From Subdoligranulum sp. (lineage in GTDB: Bacteria > Bacillota > Clostridia > Oscillospirales > Ruminococcaceae): a stretch of 64,000 nucleotides of DNA. The position numbers were made by a program, and so were the translations under genes. The DNA is taken from assembly GCA_004555405.1 (NCBI GenBank), contig SFIE01000007.1, forward strand, positions 98,168 through 162,167, written 5' to 3'. This document shows, piece by piece, positions 1 to 8,648 of this stretch. How positions within the stretch are numbered: the stretch's first letter is position 1; the number at the start of each line of letters is the position of its first letter. Under the pieces are notes generated by a model. The model saw nothing but the letters and a program-made list of their open reading frames with translations, was not told where the DNA came from and did not search any database.

Positions 1-906
1 GTTGGAGAACTTGTCGTACAGCAGGATATCGTAGTCCATGGAAGAGAACTGCAGAGCCAGAGCCAGCAGGCCGTCATCCACATTTTCGGGAGCGTCGAAG
101 CGGAAGCTGCGGCTTTCGTGAGCCACATCGTCAGCCGCGATGGCAATGTTGTTGTCGATAAAGATCTGCAGCAGCTTGGGGTTGTCGCAGATGATACCGC
201 TGGTAACAACCTTGGTGCCGTTCCACTTTGCAGCGGGCAGAGCCTTCAGCTCTTCGTTCAGAGCAACCAGCTTTTCGGTGTACTCGTCCTTCAGCATGAA
301 GTAGCTTGCCTTCAGCACGGCAGAACGCTGGATGGGGTTCACCACATCGCAGTGCTCGTTTGCCAGCTTCACGAACTCGCGGCGGGCAGCACGGCTTGCG
401 TTGTAAACCTTGATGGCGTGCAGAATGTCCTTGTTGGTCACATCGTGGCCGGCCAGGAATGCCAGCTTGTCCAGCACGCTGCGGTACTGGTCCTTGCAGA
501 ACTCAACGCCCCAATCGGCGAAACGGTTCTGGGGATGTGCCAGGAAGATGCAGGGGATCTTAGCACCAACAGCAACACGGAAGTTCTGGCTCATGGGGCG
601 CAGAGTATCGCAGATGGTGGGGGTGATCAGAGCATCCAGCTGATCCATGGTGCCGTCCAGCAGCATTTCCAAAGCCAGCTGTGCAATGTCGCAGTAGAAG
701 GTTGCGCAGTATTCCTTGCTGCGCATAACTTCCTTGTCGTTGCTGCCCCAGATGCCCATGGGCACCATACCGGCAGCGTAAACCAGCTCTTCGGGAGCGT
801 AGTAGGGCAGAACGCCTACAACCTTTTTGCCCTGAGCCTTAAACTTCTTCAGCTGCTCAGCAGGGTTGATGGCAGCGAATTCCTGAATTCTTGCTTCAAT
901 GCTCAT
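1..906 (-). CDS. hgdB: 2-hydroxyglutaryl-CoA dehydratase, beta subunit (3' end outside window)
   Basis: Partial gene: about 302 N-terminal residues are present and the frame is still open at the left edge; the family is usually about 380 residues. The start ATG at 906 follows a GGAGGG site inside the end of hgdA. The protein begins MSIEARIQEFAAINP and contains the GVLPYYAPEELVYAAGMVP block typical of the HgdB/FldC/BcrB family, with cysteines (YCATFYCD, PTICDT) suited to iron-sulfur binding. With HgdA it forms component D, which removes water from (R)-2-hydroxyglutaryl-CoA to give glutaconyl-CoA by a radical mechanism in the cytoplasm. It is the last visible gene of the operon. Identity rests on family motifs and on adjacency to hgdA, hgdC and the glutaconate genes. 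Confidence 0.93.
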   Translation of the reverse strand, partial: MSIEARIQEFAAINPAEQLKKFKAQGKKVVGVLPYYAPEELVYAAGMVPMGIWGSNDKEVMRSKEYCATFYCDIAQLALEMLLDGTMDQLDALITPTICDTLRPMSQNFRVAVGAKIPCIFLAHPQNRFADWGVEFCKDQYRSVLDKLAFLAGHDVTNKDILHAIKVYNASRAARREFVKLANEHCDVVNPIQRSAVLKASYFMLKDEYTEKLVALNEELKALPAAKWNGTKVVTSGIICDNPKLLQIFIDNNIAIAADDVAHESRSFRFDAPENVDDGLLALALQFSSMDYDILLYDKFSN

Positions 907-910
907 CGTA

Positions 911-2365
911 TTAGCCCTCCTTATTCTTGGCGTTTTCAGCCATAGCTTCTACCAGGCCCTGAACGCGGGTCTCGTACTGAGCTTCGTTGAAGTTACGGGG
1001 GTCAGCCTGGTCACCGTCAAAGCCTGCGCAGGGAATGCCCAGGTCAGCGGTGAAGCGGCGCTGCATTTCGGCCATGTAGCCAGACCAAGGCTTGCAGCTG
1101 CGGTTGTAGTGAACCAGAACGCCGTCAACCTTGTTCTCGCGGCAGATGCCTTCACGCCAGTCAACGCCCTGCTCGATGCACACGCTGTTGGGTGCCTTGT
1201 AGTAAGCGCGGGCCATTTCGTCCAGGCCGTTGTACACAAAGCCGAATGCAGGTGCATACACAACGGCGGTAACGTTCACGCCGTTCTGCTTCAGGGGCTT
1301 GAACAGGTTAGGCAGCTTGGGCCAGCAGGGAATGCCCTCGAACATTACACGGTACTGCTCGGGGAAGGGCAGGGTGCTGGTGCCTTCCTGAATGTTCTTT
1401 TCCAGGTCCTGTGCCAGCAGCTCGAAAGCATCACCGGCAGCAGTGCGGGCACGGGCGGTAACCACGTCAGCCATGTGGTTGAACAGGTCAAAGCCGCTCA
1501 TGGGCGAGGGCTTGTACTGCAGATAGTCGCAAACCTTCAGCCAGTTCTGAGCAGTGCGGTTTGCAGAAGCGCAGGCATCCTCAAACTTCTTCTCGTCGAA
1601 CTTCTTGCCGGTCAGCTCCTCGAGCTGCTCGATGCAATGGTCGAACTGAGCGCGCACATACTTCACGTTGGAGTCATGTACTTCCACGCTGTTGTTGTAG
1701 GGGATATCGATCATGATCAGGGGAATATTGCACATACGGGCAATGTTCTCATACCACTTGGTCATGCAGTTGCAGATGTTGTTGCAGCACAGCACGAAGT
1801 CGGGCTGGGGAATACGCATCTGCTTGTAGGGCTTGATAGCCTCGCGGCGGAAGTTCTTGTAGGCGATTTCCTTCTCGGTGGTCTCGGGCAGAGCCTCGAT
1901 CTCGTGGATATCGTCCAGCACAGTGTAAGGAACCTGAGTCTTGGGGTCCTTCTTGGGCTTGCCGGTGGCCTCGTCGATGATCACCTTGCCGTTTTCGTCC
2001 TTGAGGGGCTTGCCGGAGTTGGGATCGATCACGAATTCCAGAGTTTCGGGATCAAACTTACGGGCAGCGCGCTTGCCGGCAGCATAGGCCAGGCTGATAC
2101 GAGCGTAACCGCAGATATCGTTGTCAAAGCCCAGATCCTCAGCGGCCTGGCACATGATCTCGCCGTCACGCTGTGCAGCGATACCGGCAGCCTGGTTTTC
2201 GGGGTACATAACGTTCAGGTCGAATGCAGCGGCCAGTTCGCAGGGGAACTTGGAGCTGGACCAACCAACCAGCTTACCCTGCTTCTTTGCTTCACGGGCA
2301 TCAGCGTATACATCGTCAACAACCTTACGCAGAGCCAGTACGCCAGGGCTTACTACTTTAGCCAT
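911..2365 (-). CDS. hgdA: 2-hydroxyglutaryl-CoA dehydratase, alpha subunit
   Basis: 484 residues, close to the roughly 477 of the Acidaminococcus protein. It starts MAKVVSPGVLALRKVV, after AATGAACAATG-type spacing with a GGAGGAATG site. The N-terminal GKLVGWSSSKFPCELAAAF and the mid-protein VLCCNNICNCMTKWYE cysteine cluster are typical of HgdA-type subunits that hold a [4Fe-4S] cluster. A charged insert at residues 100-140 (repeated Asp, Lys and Pro) is longer than I expect. It pairs with HgdB, whose ATG lies 5 bp downstream of this stop, so the two are probably translationally coupled. Substrate choice (hydroxyglutaryl- rather than lactoyl- or phenyllactyl-CoA) is inferred from the gct and gcd genes in the same operon. 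Confidence 0.95.
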   Translation of the reverse strand: MAKVVSPGVLALRKVVDDVYADAREAKKQGKLVGWSSSKFPCELAAAFDLNVMYPENQAAGIAAQRDGEIMCQAAEDLGFDNDICGYARISLAYAAGKRAARKFDPETLEFVIDPNSGKPLKDENGKVIIDEATGKPKKDPKTQVPYTVLDDIHEIEALPETTEKEIAYKNFRREAIKPYKQMRIPQPDFVLCCNNICNCMTKWYENIARMCNIPLIMIDIPYNNSVEVHDSNVKYVRAQFDHCIEQLEELTGKKFDEKKFEDACASANRTAQNWLKVCDYLQYKPSPMSGFDLFNHMADVVTARARTAAGDAFELLAQDLEKNIQEGTSTLPFPEQYRVMFEGIPCWPKLPNLFKPLKQNGVNVTAVVYAPAFGFVYNGLDEMARAYYKAPNSVCIEQGVDWREGICRENKVDGVLVHYNRSCKPWSGYMAEMQRRFTADLGIPCAGFDGDQADPRNFNEAQYETRVQGLVEAMAENAKNKEG

Positions 2366-2413
2366 TGTTCATTCCTCCATATAATTCTATATTTTGGGTC
2401 TTTCTATAGGTAT

Positions 2414-2433
2414 CCCGCCGCATTCACGGCGGG
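2414..2433. other. Intercistronic stem-loop, hgdC-hgdA junction
   Basis: A 7-bp GC-only stem (CCCGCCG/CGGCGGG) with a six-base loop. It is followed at 2440-2500 by weaker inverted repeats (CCGCGGGGC/GCCCCGC). There is no T-run on the minus strand, so it is more likely an mRNA processing or stability element than a full terminator. The 139-bp gap between hgdC and hgdA holds nothing else recognisable. Confidence 0.5.
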
Positions 2434-2504
2434 GCCCCAGCCTGTTGTCACACGGAAACAGGCAAAAGAAACAAAATCGTGCGGGGTGCTTGCCCCGCGG
2501 CTGC

Positions 2505-3305
2505 TTATTTTACGCCTGCAGCCCTGGCGGCCTTCTGATAGGCAAACAGTGCTGCACCCAAAGCGCCGTTATACTGGGTCAGCTCGCTGGTGTGCACCTC
2601 ATGGCCCAGGCCTGCAGCCAGTGCCTGCACTACGCCGCTGTTCTGTGCCACACCACCGGTCATCACCACAGTGTCCTGCACGCCGATGCGGTGGGCCAGG
2701 CCCACAACACGGTTGGCAACGGCACGGTGAATACCGGCAATGATATCGTTTTTGTTGGTTCCCTGTGCCAGCTGGCTGATCACTTCGCTTTCGGCAAACA
2801 CCGTGCAGGTGCTGCTGATGGCAACATCCTTGGTGCTCAAAGCGCCCAGCTTATCCAGGTCATCCACACGCACTTCCAGAACACGCGCCATCACGTCCAG
2901 AAAACGGCCGGTGCCTGCAGCACACTTATCGTTCATGGCAAAGTTTACCATAGCGCCGTTTTCGATGTGCAGGATCTTTACATCCTGGCCGCCGATGTCG
3001 ATCACTGTGTGAACGTCGGGAAAAAGAAAGGTTGCGCCCTTTGCATGGCAGCTCAGCTCGCTCATCTGCTGGTCTGCAAGGCCCATCAGACTATTGCGGC
3101 CGTAGCCGGTTGCCAGCGTGTAGGCCATGTCTTCCTTTTTCATGCCGCAGCCGTCCAGCACCTGCTTGATCGCGCGCTCCGGGCCACTTGTGCCGGCGCC
3201 CACACCGATCAGGGATTTACTTACAATCTCGCAGCCATTCTTCAGAATGATGCACTTGGAAGCAGTGGAGCCGACATCAATGCCCAGCGTGTAAATATCG
3301 CTCAT
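2505..3305 (-). CDS. hgdC: 2-hydroxyglutaryl-CoA dehydratase activator (component A, ATP-dependent)
   Basis: 266 residues from the ATG at 3305, chosen because GAGG lies just upstream and the protein then begins MSDIYTLGIDVGSTASK, the family N-terminus; a longer frame upstream has no such site. It belongs to the BadF/HgdC ASKHA ATPases. The phosphate loop is GIDVGSTASK, the second ATP block is VIDIGGQDVK, and Cys128 (NDKCAAGTG) and Cys167 (SSTCTVF) match the two cysteines that hold the [4Fe-4S] cluster between the two subunits of the homodimer. It injects a high-energy electron into HgdAB at the cost of ATP. It lies between gcdA and hgdA, the order known from Acidaminococcus fermentans. Confidence 0.96.
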   Translation of the reverse strand: MSDIYTLGIDVGSTASKCIILKNGCEIVSKSLIGVGAGTSGPERAIKQVLDGCGMKKEDMAYTLATGYGRNSLMGLADQQMSELSCHAKGATFLFPDVHTVIDIGGQDVKILHIENGAMVNFAMNDKCAAGTGRFLDVMARVLEVRVDDLDKLGALSTKDVAISSTCTVFAESEVISQLAQGTNKNDIIAGIHRAVANRVVGLAHRIGVQDTVVMTGGVAQNSGVVQALAAGLGHEVHTSELTQYNGALGAALFAYQKAARAAGVK

Positions 3306-3461
3306 TGGATTATCCTCATTTCTTGTCTTCGTCGCTCGTTTATTACAGTTTGCCCAAAAAACACAATGTTTATCAGGCATACTGACGATATGTTCGGGGC
3401 TTCACACCCTATACCGCGGCCGGCTGTGCCGCCCGGTGCTCTTTACCCCTACTGGGGTATA

Positions 3462-3486
3462 CCCCGGCCGGAAAGCCCGGCCGGGG
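3462..3486. other. Strong intercistronic stem-loop, gcdA-hgdC junction
   Basis: A perfect 10-bp stem (CCCCGGCCGG/CCGGCCGGGG) with a 5-base loop, next to a second small hairpin (ACCCC/GGGGT at 3445-3460). No T-run follows on the minus strand. It could stabilise the upstream gcdA message or lower downstream expression. Confidence 0.6.
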
Positions 3487-3509
3487 CACCCAAAAAGATT
3501 GAGAAAAGA

Positions 3510-5279
3510 TTACTTGGTGTAGAGCTTGTTGAAATCGCGGATGATGCGAGGCAGCAGCATCTGATGCACGGGGCAGATGCTCTCGGGGTTCTGGTACACA
3601 GCATCGGTGAATGCCAGCATGTAGTTACGCAGCATGGGCATATTCACGATCTCGTCCACAAAGCCGTTCTTTGCGCAGAACATGGGCTTGGACTTCTCGG
3701 CGTACTCCTGGATCAGAGCGTTCATCTGGCTGATCAGATCGTCCAGAGGCTGGCCGGCCTTCTTAGCCTTAGCCAGCTTGCTGGTGTACAGAGCAGCAGC
3801 TGCGGTTTCGCCGTTCATAACGTTGATCTCGGTTGCAGCGGTACCAATGCTGAAAGCATTGTTGTCGTTGCCCTGAGGGCCGCCCAGCACGTAGTGTGCA
3901 GCAGCAGTGCCCTTGCGCAGAGTGATCTCCATCATGGGCAGGCCGCTGCTCTGGATGGAGTAGATCAGGCTCTGGCCCAGACCCAGCAGCTCGGCCTTTT
4001 CGGCGTCGTCACCAACGTCGATACCGGTGGTATCCTGGATCCAGATCATGGGGATACGGTCACGAGAGCACAGAGTGACGAACTCGTTCATCTTGATCAG
4101 GCCCTGGCGATACAGCTTGCCGCCGGCACCGATGGACTGGCCGTAGGTTTCCATCTTATACTCGGGGTAGTTGGGGAAGAAGCCCTGCTGGTTAGCAACG
4201 ATACCCACCAGCAGACCATCGACCTTTGCCAGACCGGTGATCATTTCGGGGCCGTAGCCCTTCTTGAACTCCATGAACTCGGAAGCGTCGACCAGACGGG
4301 CGATCACATCGTACATATCATAGGGGCGCTTGGTGTTCTGCTGAACGATGCTGTACAGCTCGTTAGCGTCCTTAGCGGGAGCCTTGGGATCATCAACACG
4401 GAAGAAGTTCACATCGTATGCGGGCAGCATATCCATGTACTTCTTGATGCCGGCGATAACGCCTTCCTCGGCCTGGTAGACCTCACGGAAGAAGCCGGTG
4501 GTGTTGTAGTGGATGGCAACAGATCCCGGAGGATCGGCACGCAGGCCCTCGGTGCCCTTGATCAGAGCCTCGGCGCCTTCCTGGTCAACATAGCCCTTGG
4601 GGTTCATGCCGCCCACGATGCCAGCGCCGCCAACAGCCATGTTAGCCTTCTGATGTGCGATCAGAATGGTGGGGCTGATGGAGTGGTAGCCGCCGCCTGC
4701 GGGGTTGGTGCCGTAAATGCCAACGATCACGGGAACACCCAGCTGGTTCAGCTCGCTGTTGCGATAGAAGGGGGTGCCGCCGCCGCGACGGTTGGGGTAA
4801 ACCTGCTCCTGCTTGTCCAGCTCAACACCGGCGCAGTTCAGCACATACACCAGAGGAATGCGCAGGCGCTTAGCAGTGTCGGAGCCACGCAGCAGGTCAT
4901 CAGCCTGACCGGGAACCCAGGTACCGGCGTGCTTCTTGTTATCGGAAGCAATGATCACAGCCCACTTGCCGTTGATGCGGCCCAGACCCTTGATGATGGT
5001 GTCGGTGCCGGTTTTGTTATCGCAGGGGTTGTAGATGCTGTTCAGAGGGCACCAGGTGCCGGGATCGACCAGCAGAGCAATGCGCTGCATAGCGGTCAGC
5101 TGACCCTTGGCGTTCATCTTTTCGTCGGAGGTGCCGTTTGCCAGAGACTTTTCGGTAAATTCCTTCAGCTCTGCCTCGATCTGCTTCAGAACGGCCTCGT
5201 TGTTGGCGTCGACCTTACGCAGGGCCTTGCCGATGACGGGCATATTCTGGAAGTAACCAGGCATGGAATAATTGCCCAT
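3510..5279 (-). CDS. gcdA: Glutaconyl-CoA decarboxylase, alpha (carboxyltransferase) subunit
   Basis: 589 residues from the ATG at 5279; AAAGGAG lies 9 bases upstream, so the slightly longer start at 5297 is not preferred. The Acidaminococcus GcdA is 587 residues. The protein is of the carboxyltransferase (crotonase-fold) family: an N-terminal half with LLVDPGTWCPLNSIYNP and GGTPFYRNSELNQLGVPVIVGIYGTNPAGGGYHS, and a C-terminal half with PNYPEYKMETYGQSIGAGGK and QDTTGIDVGDDAEKAE. It moves CO2 from glutaconyl-CoA to the biotin of GcdC, giving crotonyl-CoA. It acts at the membrane with GcdB, C and D, and is separated from them by gctAB in this operon. Confidence 0.96.
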   Translation of the reverse strand: MGNYSMPGYFQNMPVIGKALRKVDANNEAVLKQIEAELKEFTEKSLANGTSDEKMNAKGQLTAMQRIALLVDPGTWCPLNSIYNPCDNKTGTDTIIKGLGRINGKWAVIIASDNKKHAGTWVPGQADDLLRGSDTAKRLRIPLVYVLNCAGVELDKQEQVYPNRRGGGTPFYRNSELNQLGVPVIVGIYGTNPAGGGYHSISPTILIAHQKANMAVGGAGIVGGMNPKGYVDQEGAEALIKGTEGLRADPPGSVAIHYNTTGFFREVYQAEEGVIAGIKKYMDMLPAYDVNFFRVDDPKAPAKDANELYSIVQQNTKRPYDMYDVIARLVDASEFMEFKKGYGPEMITGLAKVDGLLVGIVANQQGFFPNYPEYKMETYGQSIGAGGKLYRQGLIKMNEFVTLCSRDRIPMIWIQDTTGIDVGDDAEKAELLGLGQSLIYSIQSSGLPMMEITLRKGTAAAHYVLGGPQGNDNNAFSIGTAATEINVMNGETAAAALYTSKLAKAKKAGQPLDDLISQMNALIQEYAEKSKPMFCAKNGFVDEIVNMPMLRNYMLAFTDAVYQNPESICPVHQMLLPRIIRDFNKLYTK

Positions 5280-5337
5280 TGTAGTTGCTCCTTTCAAATT
5301 GAAAAAGAAAATGTATGGCTTTGGGAATAGGCTTTAT

Positions 5338-5368
5338 CTCTTTGCCCGGGAAATCCCCGGGCAAAGAG
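5338..5368. other. Intercistronic stem-loop, gctB-gcdA junction
   Basis: A 13-bp perfect stem (CTCTTTGCCCGGG/CCCGGGCAAAGAG) with a 5-base loop. The minus strand continues with AAAGCC rather than a T-run, so it is probably a stability or attenuation element. It is the strongest of the operon's junction hairpins. Confidence 0.6.
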
Positions 5369-5391
5369 GAAAAACAAACCTGTAAGCAAGA

Positions 5392-6222
5392 TTACTTGCT
5401 GATGATCTCCAAGCCCTTGAAGTCCTTTGCGATCTTGATGAAAGCCTGGCCGGGGTCGATCTCGTTGCGGATCACATGGATCAGCTCGTCACTGGGGCCT
5501 TCCATCAGCTGTGCGCGGGACACATCGATTTCGAAACCGGTGTTCTCCTGCACCATTTCGGGGCTGGAGAACGGATAGTAGTATGCCAGGTACATACGCT
5601 TGGTTTCTTCGTCAAACTTCATGATGCCCAGATCGGTAACAACCATCTGAGGGCCACGGTTGCCGGGCAGGCCAGCACGCTCACGGCCGCCAGGGCCATC
5701 CATCCAGCCGCAGCTGGTAATGTAGTCGATCTTGTCCATGAAGCGGCGCTTCTGGTGCTGCATCATGATGATGGTGTTGCAGTAGGTTGCAATGCCGTTT
5801 GCACCGCCGGAGCCAGTGAAACGGGTGGTGGGCTGCAGATAGTTGCCCTTGCCGTAAATGCAGGTGGAGTTCACGTTGCCGTAGGGGTCGATCTGAGCGC
5901 CGCCGATGAAAGCGACCAGACGGTCGGAATCATGCAGCCACTCGTTGGCCTCGAAGCCCACGAAACGGATGTTGGGCCACTGCACAGCGCAGTGAGCCAT
6001 GAAACGGTTATCACCAACAGAACGGGGAACTTCAACGGGGTTGCAGTCCATCAGGCCGCTCTCCACGATGGGTTTGCAGCTGGGGCACACAACAGCCTTT
6101 GCCAGAGAAGCACCGATCAGAGGCAGGCCGGTGCCCACGATCACGATCTGGTTTTCCTTGATGTTCTTTGCAATGGCGTAAGCCTGCATTTCCTGTTTGG
6201 TATACTTAGTAAATTCAGCCAT
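5392..6222 (-). CDS. gctB: Glutaconate CoA-transferase subunit B
   Basis: 276 residues against about 266 in Acidaminococcus. The ATG at 6222 follows GGGAGG. Glu54 in KPIVESGL aligns with the glutamate of the Acidaminococcus beta subunit that forms the covalent CoA-thioester intermediate. The glycine-rich ARFTGSGGANGIAT-like block (residues 128-143) is the oxyanion-hole region of class I CoA-transferases. With GctA it activates (R)-2-hydroxyglutarate by moving CoA from acetyl-CoA or glutaconyl-CoA. The gene follows gctA by 20 bp, with no stem-loop in this gap. Confidence 0.95.
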   Translation of the reverse strand: MAEFTKYTKQEMQAYAIAKNIKENQIVIVGTGLPLIGASLAKAVVCPSCKPIVESGLMDCNPVEVPRSVGDNRFMAHCAVQWPNIRFVGFEANEWLHDSDRLVAFIGGAQIDPYGNVNSTCIYGKGNYLQPTTRFTGSGGANGIATYCNTIIMMQHQKRRFMDKIDYITSCGWMDGPGGRERAGLPGNRGPQMVVTDLGIMKFDEETKRMYLAYYYPFSSPEMVQENTGFEIDVSRAQLMEGPSDELIHVIRNEIDPGQAFIKIAKDFKGLEIISK

Positions 6223-6242
6223 TTTCCATTACCTCCCTGCAC

Positions 6243-7340
6243 TTAGTGTCTGGTAGAATAGCCCAGATGAGGCTCATTCTTCAGATTCATCAGGCGAGCG
6301 CCGCCCAGCACGTTCAGCAGGGCATCCTGGTCCTCGCAGCCGTAGATATACTTCTGCAGATAATCCTTGAAGGTTTCGGGAATGGCAGTGCCGTTGGCAG
6401 CATCCTCAGCAGCCTTCTGAGCCTTAGCGGCAGCAGCAGCCAGCTTTTCGTCGCCGGGCTTAGCATCGGCAGCCTTCTGAGCCTTGGCAGCAGCCTTAGC
6501 CAGCTGAACCTTAGCGTCCTCGGCATCCTGATACTTAGAAGCCTTATCGTACTCCTTCAGGCCCTTATCGTCGTCATCGTAGTAGTTGTAGCACTGTGCG
6601 GGCCATGCGCCGTAAGGTGCACGCACAACAGCGTCAACACACTCGCCGAAGATGCGGGTCAGGGTGGGATCGCGGCGGATCCACTCATTGCTCACGATCT
6701 CCTCGCAGGTAACGATGACCTTGCGGGCTGCAACAGCGATGTCGATGTCGTGGAACTCATCACCCTCGATGATGCAGGTGCCATCGGGAGATGCCTTCTG
6801 CACATGGATGATAGCGGTATCAATGCGGGGAACAGGCACAGCAACAACCTTGTCGCCGGGCACAAAGGGATTCTCCACTTCTACACACTTCTCATCGGGA
6901 ACCTTGGCCATGGTCTTGCGCTTTTCGCGGCTGATGCCCCATTCGGTCATCAGGCTGGAGCCCTGCATCAGCTTTACGGGCAGGTAGGGCATGCCCAGAG
7001 AAGCAGCATGCAGCATGAGCATCAGCACGTCCTGAGAGTAATCCTCGTAGGTCAGCTTGCCCTGCTCGATGGCAGCGCGGAAACGGCGGCTCACGTTGGT
7101 GTAGCCGGAGTTAGCGGTGTAGCAGTTGATGTATGCTGCAACGCGGCCTTCGCCGATCAGCATATCAATGTCGCCGCCGCCAGGGCCTGCGAATGCAACG
7201 AAATCGCCCTGACCCTGACGCAGGATCTCAGCTACTGCAGCATAGGGCTTACGGTTGGTGGTAAAGCCGCCGAGTGCCAGGCAATCGCCAGACTCAACAA
7301 ACTTTGCGACGGCATCGTGGAGAGTGTAAACCTTGTTCAC
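6243..7340 (-). CDS. gctA: Glutaconate CoA-transferase subunit A with an alanine-rich insertion
   Basis: 365 residues, about 45 more than the 320 of the Acidaminococcus subunit. The core is normal: CLALGGFTTNRKPYA near the start, FAGPGGGDIDMLIG, and the end GGARLMNLKNEPHLGY. The extra length lies at about residues 268-318, rich in Ala, Lys, Asp and Gln, where AKAQKAAD- and AKAQKAAE-like blocks repeat twice; a helical hairpin is likely. Start ATG at 7340 with an AGGAGGAAT site. It forms the hetero-oligomer with GctB. The insertion lies outside the recognisable catalytic segments, so I expect activity to be kept. Confidence 0.93.
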   Translation of the reverse strand: MNKVYTLHDAVAKFVESGDCLALGGFTTNRKPYAAVAEILRQGQGDFVAFAGPGGGDIDMLIGEGRVAAYINCYTANSGYTNVSRRFRAAIEQGKLTYEDYSQDVLMLMLHAASLGMPYLPVKLMQGSSLMTEWGISREKRKTMAKVPDEKCVEVENPFVPGDKVVAVPVPRIDTAIIHVQKASPDGTCIIEGDEFHDIDIAVAARKVIVTCEEIVSNEWIRRDPTLTRIFGECVDAVVRAPYGAWPAQCYNYYDDDDKGLKEYDKASKYQDAEDAKVQLAKAAAKAQKAADAKPGDEKLAAAAAKAQKAAEDAANGTAIPETFKDYLQKYIYGCEDQDALLNVLGGARLMNLKNEPHLGYSTRH

Positions 7341-7381
7341 AACAAATTCCTCCTAATTGTTCCTTTTTTGTTTTTTTACAA

Positions 7382-7426
7382 GCCGGCACAGAGGCGGCAA
7401 GGCCGAAGCCCTGCCGCCGGCCGGTG
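7382..7426. other. Imperfect intercistronic stem-loop, gcdB-gctA junction
   Basis: GGCGGCAAGG pairs with CCCTGCCGCC with one mismatch, extended by GCCGG/CCGGC outside it. On the minus strand a run of T and A follows (TTTGTAAAAAAAC), so weak termination before gctA is possible. Confidence 0.45.
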
Positions 7427-7476
7427 CAAATTAAAATTGGATCTATCCAGCTTGTGGGATAACGCAGGGGGTCTTA

Positions 7477-8628
7477 TCAGATCTTGAAGATCGTCAGGAA
7501 GAAGCCTGCAGCCACAGCGGAGCCGATAACGCCGGACACATTGGGGCCCATGGCGTGCATCAGCAGGAAGTTGGTGCGGTCGTACTTGGCGCCCTCAACC
7601 TGAGAAACACGGGCAGCCATAGGCACGGCGGAAACGCCGGCAGAACCGATCAAGGGGTTGATCTTGCCGCCGGTCACAACATACAGCAGGTCGCCCAGCA
7701 GCAGGCCGCCCACAGTAGAGAATGCGAAAGCCATCAGGCCCAGAGCAACGATACCCAGAGTCTGCACGGTCAGGAAGTTGGCAGCCTTTGCGGTTGCGCC
7801 AACGGTCAGGCCCAGCCAGATGGTGGCGATGTTGCACAGTGCGTTCTGAGCAACATCGCTCAGACGCTCCACAACGCCGGACTCGCGGAACAGGTTGCCC
7901 AGCATCAGGCAGCCCAGCAGAGGAGCTACAGAAGGCAGCAGCAGAGAGCACAGCAGAACCACGAAGATGGGGAACACAACCTTCTCGGTCTTGGAAACAG
8001 TGCGCAACTGCTTCATCTTGACCTTACGCATTTTGTCGGTGGTCAGCAGCTTCATGATGGGGGGCTGGATCAGGGGGATCAAAGCCATGTAAGAGTATGC
8101 TGCAACGGCGATAGCGGGCACCAGATTGGGGCACAGCTTGGTTGCAGTGTAAATGGCGGTGGGGCCGTCGGCGCCGCCGATGATACCGATGGCAGCAGCC
8201 TCGGTGGGGCGGTACAGGCCAGACAGGTTAGCCACGATAAAGGCAATGTAAATGCCGAACTGAGCAGCAGCGCCCAGGATCAGAGAGATGGGGTTAGCCA
8301 GCAGGGGGCCAAAGTCAGTCATGGCACCCACAGCCAGGAACATGATGCAGGGGAACAGCTCGCTGGAAACGCAAGCGTTGTACACCATACCCAGAACGCC
8401 TTCGCTGAAGGTCTGGGTGCCTGCGCCGTACTCCATCAGGCCGGTCAGGGGCAGGTTGGTCAGGAACATGCCGAAAGAAATGGGCAGCAGCAGAAGGGGC
8501 TCAAACTTTTTCACAATCGCCATGTACATCAGCACAAAGCTGACAACGATCATGACCGCCTGCTGCCAGGTGAGTGCTGCAAAGCCGGACTGGGCCAGCA
8601 GACTCTCCACAACAGAGAAGAAATTCAT
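7477..8628 (-). CDS. gcdB: Glutaconyl-CoA decarboxylase, beta subunit (sodium-pumping membrane carboxybiotin decarboxylase)
   Basis: 383 residues, the usual size of the OadB/MmdB/GcdB family. It is highly hydrophobic, with about ten membrane segments. The family signature IGIIGGADGPTAIYTATK (residues 155-173) carries the aspartate needed for Na+ movement and decarboxylation. It splits CO2 from carboxybiotin on GcdC and exports Na+ across the inner membrane, conserving energy in the glutamate pathway. It is preceded by gcdC and gcdD, 20 bp from gcdC, with an AGGAGGC site before the ATG. Such beta subunits are shared by several decarboxylases; neighbours fix the substrate. Confidence 0.95.
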   Translation of the reverse strand: MNFFSVVESLLAQSGFAALTWQQAVMIVVSFVLMYMAIVKKFEPLLLLPISFGMFLTNLPLTGLMEYGAGTQTFSEGVLGMVYNACVSSELFPCIMFLAVGAMTDFGPLLANPISLILGAAAQFGIYIAFIVANLSGLYRPTEAAAIGIIGGADGPTAIYTATKLCPNLVPAIAVAAYSYMALIPLIQPPIMKLLTTDKMRKVKMKQLRTVSKTEKVVFPIFVVLLCSLLLPSVAPLLGCLMLGNLFRESGVVERLSDVAQNALCNIATIWLGLTVGATAKAANFLTVQTLGIVALGLMAFAFSTVGGLLLGDLLYVVTGGKINPLIGSAGVSAVPMAARVSQVEGAKYDRTNFLLMHAMGPNVSGVIGSAVAAGFFLTIFKI

Positions 8629-8648
8629 GAGACAGCCTCCTAATTCAA

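Noticed and set aside
118..945. Long plus-strand open frames over the hgd and gcd genes
   Set aside because: They lie antisense to genes with clear family motifs, have no ribosome sites and show no family of their own; high GC coding gives such frames by chance.
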